Of a stretch of DNA of 16,084 bases, positions 8,257-15,426 are shown piece after piece. The DNA lies in contig JBEKUT010000140.1 in the NCBI GenBank assembly GCA_049514735.1, forward strand, positions 1 through 16,084, given 5' to 3'. Position 1 is the first letter of the stretch, and each line of letters opens with the position of its first letter. Source of the stretch: JAICMB01 sp049514735 (GTDB lineage Bacteria > Acidobacteriota > Terriglobia > Bryobacterales > Bryobacteraceae). A program made the position numbers and the translations under genes. The notes under the pieces are model-generated. The model saw only the letters and a program-made list of their open reading frames with translations, ran no database searches and was not told the origin of the DNA.

Positions 8257-9189
8257 TTGCGTTTTGTGATGTCGGGAGCAGCCGGATTCATCGGCTCGCA
8301 TTTCTGCGATCGCTTGATCGCGGATGGCCACGAAGTAATCGCGCTGGACAATCTCATCACGGGATCGAACGCGAACATCGCGCACCTGCTGGATCACCCG
8401 AACTTCGAATATCGCGAGTGGGACGTGACGCAGCCATTCGAAATCGATTCCCCAATCGATGGATCGTTGCACCTGGCTTCGCTTGCGAGCCCCAAGGATT
8501 ATCTGGAACATCCCATTGAAACGCTCGAGTCCGGATCGATGGGCACGCGTAACATGCTCGAGCTGGCGCGCAAGAACGACGCCCGCTTTCTCTTGACCTC
8601 CACCTCGGAATGTTATGGCGATCCGCTGGTCCATCCCCAAGTGGAGACTTACTGGGGCAACGTAAATCCCGTCGGGACCCGCTCCTGTTACGACGAGAGC
8701 AAGCGTTACGCGGAAGCGCTGACCATGGCCTATCATCGCGTGCACGGTTTGAGGACCAACATCGCGCGCATCTTTAATACCTATGGTCCGCGCATGCAGC
8801 TTCTCGATGGACGGGTTGTGCCGGCCTTCATGGATCAGGCGCTCCGCAGCGAGCCTCTCACCATCTACGGCGATGGCAGCCAGACGCGCAGTTTCTGCTA
8901 TGTCAGCGATCTCGTCGATGGCTTGTATCGGCTGATGTTTTCCGATGAGCGTTATCCGGTCAATCTCGGGAACCCCCGGGAGCTGACCATCATGGAGTTC
9001 GCCGAACGGATCCGAATTCTGGTCGGCAACGGCCTCAACATTGTGCATAAGCCGCTCCCCGAGGACGACCCCAAGCGCCGTCAACCCGATATTTCGAAGG
9101 CCAAGCGCGTGCTCGGCTGGGAACCGAAGGTGTCTCTCGAGGACGGCCTCCGCGAAACAGTCGAGTATTTCAGGGGTGCGAGTAGATAA
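8257..9189 (+). CDS. uxs: UDP-glucuronate decarboxylase (UDP-xylose synthase)
   Basis: An extended short-chain dehydrogenase/reductase that oxidises UDP-glucuronate at C4 with bound NAD, decarboxylates it and re-reduces the keto sugar to give UDP-xylose for cell-surface glycans. The NAD-binding GAAGFIG is at residues 7-13, and the acidic partner D31 ends beta 2. The segment TSTSECYGDP (114-123) contains the Glu (E118) equivalent to the catalytic Glu of characterised UXS enzymes. HPQVETYWGNVNPVGTRSCY (126-145) is close to diagnostic for UXS, and Y145/K149 form the YxxxK pair. The later RQPDISKA segment is also typical. At 310 residues it is the soluble bacterial form without the membrane anchor of animal enzymes. 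The TTG start is supported by GGGAG. No glycosyltransferase genes are adjacent, so the glycan it feeds is unknown. Its end overlaps the likely start of the downstream ATPase. Confidence 0.92.
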   Translation: MRFVMSGAAGFIGSHFCDRLIADGHEVIALDNLITGSNANIAHLLDHPNFEYREWDVTQPFEIDSPIDGSLHLASLASPKDYLEHPIETLESGSMGTRNMLELARKNDARFLLTSTSECYGDPLVHPQVETYWGNVNPVGTRSCYDESKRYAEALTMAYHRVHGLRTNIARIFNTYGPRMQLLDGRVVPAFMDQALRSEPLTIYGDGSQTRSFCYVSDLVDGLYRLMFSDERYPVNLGNPRELTIMEFAERIRILVGNGLNIVHKPLPEDDPKRRQPDISKAKRVLGWEPKVSLEDGLRETVEYFRGASR

Positions 9190-11437
9190 CGAACCACGAA
9201 CCAACAACGTGCCAAACCCGTTTCAGATTGTGCAACCGCAAAGCGCCGAAATCGACCCGGTCTGTCACATGACCGTCGACCCCACCCAGGCCGGCGGTAA
9301 GAGCGAGTACAAAGGACACACCTATCATTTCTGCTCCAAGGGTTGTGTCGCAAAGTTCGAAGCCGACCCGGAGCGTTACCTTCACCCCGTCCCGGCCCGG
9401 CCAGAACCCGCCAACGTCGAATACACGTGTCCCATGCATCCCGAGATCCGCCAGATCGGACCGGGCTCCTGTCCCATCTGCGGCATGGCATTGGAACCCG
9501 CCGACTTCTCTTTCGATTCCCCAATAGATCAACCGAATCCGGAATACGCCGATATGAAACGGCGCTTCGTCGTCGCCCTGATCCTGACAATTCCAGTATT
9601 CGTGTTGGGCATGATGGAGATGACCGCCGCCTGGGCAACGTGGGTGGAACTGATTCTCGCCACGCCAGTCGTCTTGTGGGCCGGTTGGCCTTTCTTCGAG
9701 CGCGCCTGGGACTCGCTGGTTCATCGCAGCCCCAACATGTTCACGCTGATCGGGCTCGGGACCGGCACGTCGTTTGTGTACAGCGTCGTTGCCGCGGCAT
9801 CCGGCCGGCACGATTTATATTTCGAGGCTGCAGCGGTGATCACTACGCTGGTTCTGCTCGGACAAGTCCTCGAACTGCGTGCCCGCGCACAGACCAGCAG
9901 CGCCATTCGCGCCCTGCTGGGACTTGCGCCGAAGACCGCTCGACGGGTCCAGCGCGATGGAACTGAGCAGGACGTTCCCCTTTCAGATATTCACGCCGGC
10001 GACCGCGTGCGAGTTCGTCCCGGCGAAAAAGTACCGGTCGATGGCGTGGTGTTAGAGGGATCGAGTTCGATTGACGAATCGATGCTGACGGGCGAGCCGA
10101 TCCCAGTTGAGAAGGCCGCTGGCGCGAAAGTGACCGGCGGCACTGTCAATCAGACCGGTTCATTCATCATGCGCGCCGAACGCGTCGGCGCCGCAACTAT
10201 GCTCGCGCAAATCGTGAAGATGGTGAGCGAAGCCCAGCGTACCCGCGCGCCCATCCAGCGTCTGGCCGATTCGGTGGCCGCGTGGTTCGTGCCCGCGGTT
10301 GTTCTCGCGGCCGTCATCGCGTTCGCGATCTGGAGCTTCGTTGGACCACAGCCGCGCTTCACTCACGCGTTGGTAGCGGCCGTCGCCGTCTTGATTATTG
10401 CGTGTCCGTGCGCGCTGGGATTGGCCACTCCCATGTCGATCATGGTCGGCACCGGACGCGGCGCCTCAGCCGGTATCCTGATCCGCAACGCCGAGGCTCT
10501 TGAAATACTCGGCCGCGTCGACACACTGGTAGTGGATAAAACCGGAACGCTGACGGAAGGTAAGCCCAAGCTGGTTGGCATTTCGACCGCCGCTGGCCAG
10601 AACGAAACCGATCTCCTGCGTTTGGCTGCGAGCCTGGAGCAAGCCAGCGAACATCCGCTGGCCGCGGCCATCGTGAATGCGGCGAAGGAACGCAAGATAC
10701 CGTTGTCGGCCGCGCAGGATTTCCAGTCGATGACGGGGAAGGGAATCGCCGGCATCGTCGACGGCCATCGCATCGCCATCGGTACCGATGCTCTCTTGCG
10801 CGATTTGAACATCGCTCCGCCCCAAACAGGAGGCCTGTTGGTTGCCATCGACGGCCGCTACGCAGGCGCGCTCACGGTCGCCGATCCGATCAAAAAATCC
10901 ACCGCCGCAGCCGTAAAGGAATTGCACGCCGCTGGTATTCGCATGGTGATGCTCACGGGCGATCGCCGCGCAACCGCGGAAGAGGTCGCTCGCCAAATCG
11001 GAATCGATGAGGTAGAAGCCGAGGTCCTGCCGGAACAGAAAGCGGCGATCGTGAGGCGGCTTCAATCGGAAGGCCGCACGGTCGCGATGGCCGGCGATGG
11101 TATCAACGATGCTCCCGCGCTCGCCCAGGCGGACGTCGGCATCGCCATGGGCACCGGAACGGATGTCGCAATCGAAAGCGCTGGCATTACGCTCGTCAAA
11201 GGCGACCTGCGGGCCATCGCGCGTGCCCGCACGCTCAGCCGCGCGACGATGCGAAACATCCGGCAAAACTTGTTTTTCGCATTTGCATACAATTCCGTCG
11301 GCGTACCCATTGCCGCGGGCATTCTCTATCCATTTTTCGGCGTCCTGCTGAGCCCAATGATCGCAAGCGCCGCCATGACGTTCAGCTCCGTCTCCGTGAT
11401 CGCAAACGCTCTGCGCCTGCGTACCGTGAAGCTCTGA
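9176..11437 (+). CDS. P1B-type copper-translocating ATPase with N-terminal YHS and heavy-metal-binding domains
   Basis: Exports monovalent copper (possibly silver) from the cytoplasm at the cost of ATP. From GTG 9176 it has 753 residues. A YHS domain (about 26-69, with DPVCHM and FCSKGC) is followed by a heavy-metal-binding domain (82-108, YTCPMHPEI and CPICGM), then the membrane domain. Catalytic landmarks: TGE at 305-307 (actuator), CPC at 410-412 (metal site in the membrane), DKTGT with phosphorylated D454, SEHP with H493 (nucleotide domain), and GDGIND at 640-645. Near the C-terminus AYNSVG and MTFSSVSVIAN give the other membrane metal ligands of Cu+ pumps. CPC together with those segments indicates subgroup P1B-1 (CopA-like) rather than CPH-type CopB. 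There is no classical CxxC HMA domain. The start is uncertain: GTG 9176 overlaps uxs by 14 nt, GTG 9209 avoids this (742 residues), and neither has a good Shine-Dalgarno. Confidence 0.93.
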   Translation: MRVDNEPRTNNVPNPFQIVQPQSAEIDPVCHMTVDPTQAGGKSEYKGHTYHFCSKGCVAKFEADPERYLHPVPARPEPANVEYTCPMHPEIRQIGPGSCPICGMALEPADFSFDSPIDQPNPEYADMKRRFVVALILTIPVFVLGMMEMTAAWATWVELILATPVVLWAGWPFFERAWDSLVHRSPNMFTLIGLGTGTSFVYSVVAAASGRHDLYFEAAAVITTLVLLGQVLELRARAQTSSAIRALLGLAPKTARRVQRDGTEQDVPLSDIHAGDRVRVRPGEKVPVDGVVLEGSSSIDESMLTGEPIPVEKAAGAKVTGGTVNQTGSFIMRAERVGAATMLAQIVKMVSEAQRTRAPIQRLADSVAAWFVPAVVLAAVIAFAIWSFVGPQPRFTHALVAAVAVLIIACPCALGLATPMSIMVGTGRGASAGILIRNAEALEILGRVDTLVVDKTGTLTEGKPKLVGISTAAGQNETDLLRLAASLEQASEHPLAAAIVNAAKERKIPLSAAQDFQSMTGKGIAGIVDGHRIAIGTDALLRDLNIAPPQTGGLLVAIDGRYAGALTVADPIKKSTAAAVKELHAAGIRMVMLTGDRRATAEEVARQIGIDEVEAEVLPEQKAAIVRRLQSEGRTVAMAGDGINDAPALAQADVGIAMGTGTDVAIESAGITLVKGDLRAIARARTLSRATMRNIRQNLFFAFAYNSVGVPIAAGILYPFFGVLLSPMIASAAMTFSSVSVIANALRLRTVKL

Positions 11438-11438
11438 A

Positions 11439-12899
11439 ATGAACAACACCTTCGACCTCGTCGCCGCCGCTCGGCAGGAGATGATCCACGAAGGATTTCA
11501 ACCTGATTTCCCGCCGGGAACGGACGCGCAAGTGGCCGCTTTGAAATCCCAACCGGCTCCAAATGCCGCTCAAAACGTTCGGGATTTGCGCAGTCTGCTG
11601 TGGTCCTCCATCGATAACGACACCTCGCGCGACCTCGATCAGATCGAAGTTGCCGAACGTGTCGCTGAGGGCATTCGAGTGCTCGTCGGAATCGCCGATG
11701 TCGATTCGGATGTTCCCATCGGCTCACCGATCGATGACCACGCGAGGTCGCAAACCACGACGGTCTACACCGGCGTGAAGACCTTTCCGATGTTGCCGGA
11801 AGCTTTGTCGACGGGCCTCACATCGCTCAATGAAAATGCCGATCGGCTCGCGATCGTTGTCGAACTCCTCGTTGGACCCGATGGCTGTTTGAACGGCAGC
11901 GGCATCTACCGCGCACTGGTCCGCAATCGGGCGCAATTGGCTTACAACAGCGTTGGTGCGTGGCTGGAAGGATCGGGCGCGTCGCCTCCCAAGGTTGCGG
12001 CTTCGGCCGATTTGCAGGTTCAATTGAAGCTCCAGGACGAAGCGGCGCAGGCGTTGCGCGCGCAACGGCATCGCCTCGGAGCGTTGAACTTCGATCGCGT
12101 GGAAGCGGAGCCAGTGGTTTCTAATGGGCACGTGCAGGATCTCGCTGTGAGACAGGCGAATCGCGCCACGCGGCTCATCGAAGATTTTATGATCGCCGCG
12201 AATGAGGTGATGGCTCGCACGCTGCTCGAAAAAGGGGTGTCGTCGATCCGGCGTATCGTCAAGTCTCCCGAACGCTGGCCGCGCATTGTCGAACTGGCAG
12301 CGCGCTATGGAGAACAACTCCCCGGTCAGCCTGACGCCACGGCATTGAGCGCGTTTCTTCAAAAGCAAAAGACAGCCGACCCGGTGCATTACGCCGACTT
12401 GTCGTTGGCCGTGATCAAACTGATGGGCCCCGGCGAATATGTGTTGTCGAAGCCTGGGGACGAGCGTCAAGGGCACTTCGCGCTGGCCGTCCTGGATTAT
12501 ACGCACTCCACCGCACCCAACCGCAGATTCGCCGACTTAGTCACGCAGCGCCTGATCAAATCCGCCTTCAATAGCCACAAGGCGCCCTACTCGGAAGACG
12601 AACTCGCGAGTATCGCGCGCAACTGCACGTTAAAAGAAGACGCCGCTAGAAAAGTGCAGCGTACGATGCAAAAGCGAATCGCCGCGGTTGCCATGCACGG
12701 CAGAATCGGTCAAACGTTCGACGGCGTTGTGACTGGAAACACTCCCAAGGGCGTGTTCGTACGCGTGCTGAAGCCACCCGTGGAAGGGCGGCTGATACGA
12801 GGCGAGCAGGGCGTCGATGTGGGCGACCAGGTTCGCGTAACTCTGGTCGCCACCGATCCGCAACAGGGCTTCATCGATTTTGCGCGCGCTAATGAGTAA
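11439..12899 (+). CDS. RNase II/R-family exoribonuclease, compact form (RNB plus S1)
   Basis: Predicted processive 3'-to-5' hydrolytic exoribonuclease. At 486 residues it is much shorter than RNase II (about 640) or RNase R (about 800) and lacks recognisable N-terminal cold-shock domains. The RNB domain runs roughly from 45 to 390. The acidic metal cluster reads SIDNDTSRDLDQIE (57-70), giving D59, D65 and D67 at the positions of E. coli RNase II D201, D207 and D209; the fourth Asp (D210) is replaced by Gln68. The second signature HFALAVLDYTHSTAPNRRF (346-364) supplies the catalytic Arg region. A C-terminal S1-like RNA-binding fold (about 420-485) has the usual 'G.VTG.T..GVFVRV' start. The ATG at 11439 lies one nucleotide after the ATPase stop, so it is almost certainly in the same transcript. 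Its end overlaps the convergent aldose epimerase by 11 nt. Confidence 0.88.
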   Translation: MNNTFDLVAAARQEMIHEGFQPDFPPGTDAQVAALKSQPAPNAAQNVRDLRSLLWSSIDNDTSRDLDQIEVAERVAEGIRVLVGIADVDSDVPIGSPIDDHARSQTTTVYTGVKTFPMLPEALSTGLTSLNENADRLAIVVELLVGPDGCLNGSGIYRALVRNRAQLAYNSVGAWLEGSGASPPKVAASADLQVQLKLQDEAAQALRAQRHRLGALNFDRVEAEPVVSNGHVQDLAVRQANRATRLIEDFMIAANEVMARTLLEKGVSSIRRIVKSPERWPRIVELAARYGEQLPGQPDATALSAFLQKQKTADPVHYADLSLAVIKLMGPGEYVLSKPGDERQGHFALAVLDYTHSTAPNRRFADLVTQRLIKSAFNSHKAPYSEDELASIARNCTLKEDAARKVQRTMQKRIAAVAMHGRIGQTFDGVVTGNTPKGVFVRVLKPPVEGRLIRGEQGVDVGDQVRVTLVATDPQQGFIDFARANE

Positions 12900-14019
12900 A
12901 CCGATAAACCGTCGTCTCTTTATACGTCTCCCCCGGCTTCAACTCCGTAGTCGGGAACGACGGCTTGTTAGGCGAATCAGGAAAGTGCTGTGTCTCGAGA
13001 CAAAGCGCGTAACGCTGTTTATAAACCTTCCCGCCTTTCCCATGGAGTGTCCCATCCAGGAAGTTTCCCGTGTAGAACTGCACGCCTGGCTGCGTGGTTG
13101 ACACTTCCATCACACGCCCTGACGTGGGTTCCGTCACGCGTGCCGCCAGCACCAGCCCCTCGCCGCTACGATTGATCACGAAATTGTGATCGTAGCCTTT
13201 GCCGAGTTTCAGTTGTTCATCGGCGTCGTTAATGCGCGCGCCAATCACTTCCGATTTTCGAAAATCGAACGGCGTCCCCGCGACGCTCTTCAACTCACCC
13301 GTCGGAATCAAACCCGCATCGACAGGAGTGAAGCGATCCGCGCTAATCATGATCTGATCCTTCAAAATATCGCCGTTCCCTTGACCGGCAAGATTGAAGT
13401 AAGAGTGATTAGTCAAATTCAGCACCGTGTCTTTATCCGTCACCGCCGAATAATCGATTTTCAATTCGTTGTCATCGGTCAAGCTATAAACAACTGTGAC
13501 CGACAAGTTACCGGGAAACGATTCCTCGCCGTCCTTGCTGAGATACTTCAGTTCCAGCGCGGGCGCGCCCTTCGACGAAACGTCCCGCGCCGTCCAGACG
13601 CGCTTATCGAAGCCCTTCAGTCCGCCGTGCAGCGTATTGTCGCCGTCGTTCTTGGCCAGATGATAAGTAACGCCGTCGAGCGTGAACTGAGCGTGTCCGA
13701 CGCGATTGCCGTATCGTCCGATCAGTGCGCCCAGGTACGGCTCGGTTTGGAGATAACCAGCGAGATTTTCGAAGCCGAGCACGACATCGTCCATGTGGCC
13801 GTTGCGGTCCGGCGTGATCAGCCGCACGACAGTCCCGCCGTAATTAGTGATGGCCGCCTGCATGCCATGGCGGTTCGTAAGTGTGTACAGGTCGATCGCC
13901 TGCCCATCCGGCATGTTTCCGAACGCAGTCTTAATCATCCCCGCGGACGTTTCCGCGCTACTCATAGATCCCAGCATCATTAACCAGCTTCCCAGCAAGC
14001 AAACAGAGCGTTGCGTCAT
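12889..14019 (-). CDS. galM: Aldose 1-epimerase (galactose mutarotase), exported
   Basis: Interconverts the alpha and beta anomers of galactose, glucose and related sugars. The 376-residue protein has a GalM beta-sandwich. H131 in NTLHGG and H205 in NLTNHSYFNL are the active-site histidines, D277 in GYDHNFV contributes, and E342 in LCLETQHFPDSPN is the catalytic base. TQPGVQFYTGNFLDG (309-323) is also diagnostic. Residues 1-22 look like a signal peptide: one Arg, a hydrophobic core near 6-19, then SMSSA with likely cleavage after Ala22. The enzyme should therefore act in the periplasm or outside the cell, unlike cytoplasmic E. coli GalM. No sugar operon surrounds it. Its start is 45 bp from the divergent alaS start. 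Its 3' end overlaps the RNase gene tail to tail. Confidence 0.92.
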   Translation of the reverse strand: MTQRSVCLLGSWLMMLGSMSSAETSAGMIKTAFGNMPDGQAIDLYTLTNRHGMQAAITNYGGTVVRLITPDRNGHMDDVVLGFENLAGYLQTEPYLGALIGRYGNRVGHAQFTLDGVTYHLAKNDGDNTLHGGLKGFDKRVWTARDVSSKGAPALELKYLSKDGEESFPGNLSVTVVYSLTDDNELKIDYSAVTDKDTVLNLTNHSYFNLAGQGNGDILKDQIMISADRFTPVDAGLIPTGELKSVAGTPFDFRKSEVIGARINDADEQLKLGKGYDHNFVINRSGEGLVLAARVTEPTSGRVMEVSTTQPGVQFYTGNFLDGTLHGKGGKVYKQRYALCLETQHFPDSPNKPSFPTTELKPGETYKETTVYRFTH

Positions 14020-14064
14020 AAAGGATCATTATCCACCCTCGTGAACCTGCGAAAATAGAAGTTC
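14020..14064. promoter_or_regulatory. Short divergent intergenic region between galM and alaS
   Basis: Only 45 bp separate the two start codons. On the minus strand GATAAT (14028-14033 as ATTATC on plus) is a 5/6 match to a -10 box placed 8 nt before the galM ATG. No matching -35 is evident. On the plus strand AAAATA lies just upstream of alaS. Both signals are weak and there is no strong ribosome-binding site for either gene. Confidence 0.3.
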
Positions 14065-15426
14065 ATGACAGGTAACGCAATCCGCCAGAAATTTCTGGAC
14101 TACTTCGCCGCGCACGGCCATCGCGTCGTGAAGAGCTCCTCGCTGGTCCCCGCCAACGATCCCACTCTGCTCTTCACCAACGCGGGGATGAATCAGTTCA
14201 AGGACGTGTTTACGGGCCTGGAAACGCGCGAATACAACCGCGCGGCATCGTCGCAGAAGTGCGTGCGGGCGGGCGGCAAGCACAACGATCTCGACAACGT
14301 CGGCTATACGCGCCGTCATCATACGTTTTTCGAAATGCTCGGCAACTTTTCGTTCGGCGATTATTTCAAAGCCGAAGCGATCGAGTTCGCCTGGGATCTC
14401 ATCACAAAAGAATTCGGTCTGCCCAAAGACAAGCTCTACGTCACGGTTTTTCGCGAGGACGACGACGCCGAAGAGCTGTGGCAGAAAGTTGCGGGCGTTC
14501 CCAAAGAGCGGATTTTCCGGCTCGACGAAAAAGACAACTTCTGGCAGATGGGCGAGACCGGTCCCTGCGGCCCCTGCTCCGAGATCCATTTCGACCTCGG
14601 CGTCGAAGCCGCCGAACCCGGCCGCGAGCATGAGCATTTTCCGGACGACGGCGGCGGACGATTCGTCGAAATCTGGAACCTCGTCTTCATGCAATACGAT
14701 CGTGCAGCCGACGGAATTATGACGCCTCTTCCGCGTCCTTCCATCGATACGGGCATGGGCCTGGAGCGCGTCGCGGCCGTGATGCAGGGCAAGCTTTCGA
14801 ATTACGAAACCGATCTGCTGGTGCCGATCATCGGCCGCGCCGCCGAACTGATCGGCGTAAATTATGGCGGCAACGAGCGCAACGACGTGGCATTGCGCAT
14901 CAATGCCGATCATGCCCGCGCAACCGCGTTCCTGATTCACGACGGCGTGCTGCCATCGAACGAAGGACGCGGCTACGTCTTGCGCAAGATAATGCGCCGG
15001 GCCATTCGCAATGCCCGCATGATCGGCCGCCAGGACCCCTATCTGTACGAGCTGACCGGCTTCATCGCCGAGCTGATGAAACCGGGTTATCCCGAAATGA
15101 TGGAGAGCATCCAGCGTGTCGCACGCGTGGTGAAGGAAGAAGAGCACCGCTACGCCACCACGTTTCAGGTGGCTGAAAAAATCTTTCGCGATGAAGCTGA
15201 ATCCGCGACGGGAGGCATGCTCCCTGGTGCGGCTGCCTTCAAGTTGTACGACACCTTCGGCCTGGCGCTCGACGAGCAGGAGGATATGGCGCGCGAGTTG
15301 AAACTCTCCATCGATCGCGAGGGTTTCGCAGCTGGAGGGGCGCTGACAAGGTGCAGGTCGCTCCGGTGTACAAGAATCTTCCGGCCACCGAATTTGTCGG
15401 ACGCGACACGCTGGAAGCCCATGTAA
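14065..15426 (+). CDS. alaS: Alanine--tRNA ligase, N-terminal part (reading frame broken near codon 422)
   Basis: Class II synthetase charging tRNA-Ala. The ATG at 14065 gives a normal AlaRS start (MTGNAIRQKFLDYF), followed by SSSLVPANDPTLLFTNAGMN, RAGGKHNDLDNVG (68-80), the motif-2 segment HHTFFEMLGNFSFGDYFK, and TGMGLERVAAVMQG as motif 3. Codons 1-421 are normal family sequence, ending DREGF at 417-421. After that the frame continues with 32 meaningless residues to a stop at 15424-15426, while true AlaRS sequence resumes in another frame at 15330 (SWRGADKVQV). Comparison with the family pattern 'GF..EME.QRERAR.SW.G' indicates loss of roughly 13-15 codons, a deletion of 3n+1 bases. The part seen here would contain the catalytic domain and most of the tRNA-recognition domain. 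It diverges from galM. It is a real mutation, an assembly or read error, or, least likely, a split gene. Confidence 0.93.
   Translation: MTGNAIRQKFLDYFAAHGHRVVKSSSLVPANDPTLLFTNAGMNQFKDVFTGLETREYNRAASSQKCVRAGGKHNDLDNVGYTRRHHTFFEMLGNFSFGDYFKAEAIEFAWDLITKEFGLPKDKLYVTVFREDDDAEELWQKVAGVPKERIFRLDEKDNFWQMGETGPCGPCSEIHFDLGVEAAEPGREHEHFPDDGGGRFVEIWNLVFMQYDRAADGIMTPLPRPSIDTGMGLERVAAVMQGKLSNYETDLLVPIIGRAAELIGVNYGGNERNDVALRINADHARATAFLIHDGVLPSNEGRGYVLRKIMRRAIRNARMIGRQDPYLYELTGFIAELMKPGYPEMMESIQRVARVVKEEEHRYATTFQVAEKIFRDEAESATGGMLPGAAAFKLYDTFGLALDEQEDMARELKLSIDREGFAAGGALTRCRSLRCTRIFRPPNLSDATRWKPM

Noticed and set aside
7449..8519. 356-codon plus-strand frame opposite the iron-sulfur protein
   Set aside because: It reads through the divergent promoter region into uxs in the wrong frame; the minus-strand cysteine motifs are decisive.
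9041..9175. Upstream extension of the copper ATPase frame
   Set aside because: These codons lie inside uxs in another frame and give a low-complexity Ser/Arg sequence, so the true start is placed at GTG 9176 or 9209.
8182..9207. 341-codon minus-strand frame opposite UDP-xylose synthase
   Set aside because: The plus-strand protein carries complete UXS motifs; the antisense product has none and would overlap the promoter region of the 6306-8177 gene.
10466..11449. 327-codon minus-strand frame opposite the copper ATPase
   Set aside because: It covers the DKTGT-to-GDGIND part of the ATPase, whose motifs fix the plus strand as coding.
14029..15147. 372-codon minus-strand frame opposite alaS
   Set aside because: It lies wholly over conserved AlaRS codons, runs into the galM promoter, and has no recognisable domain or ribosome-binding site.
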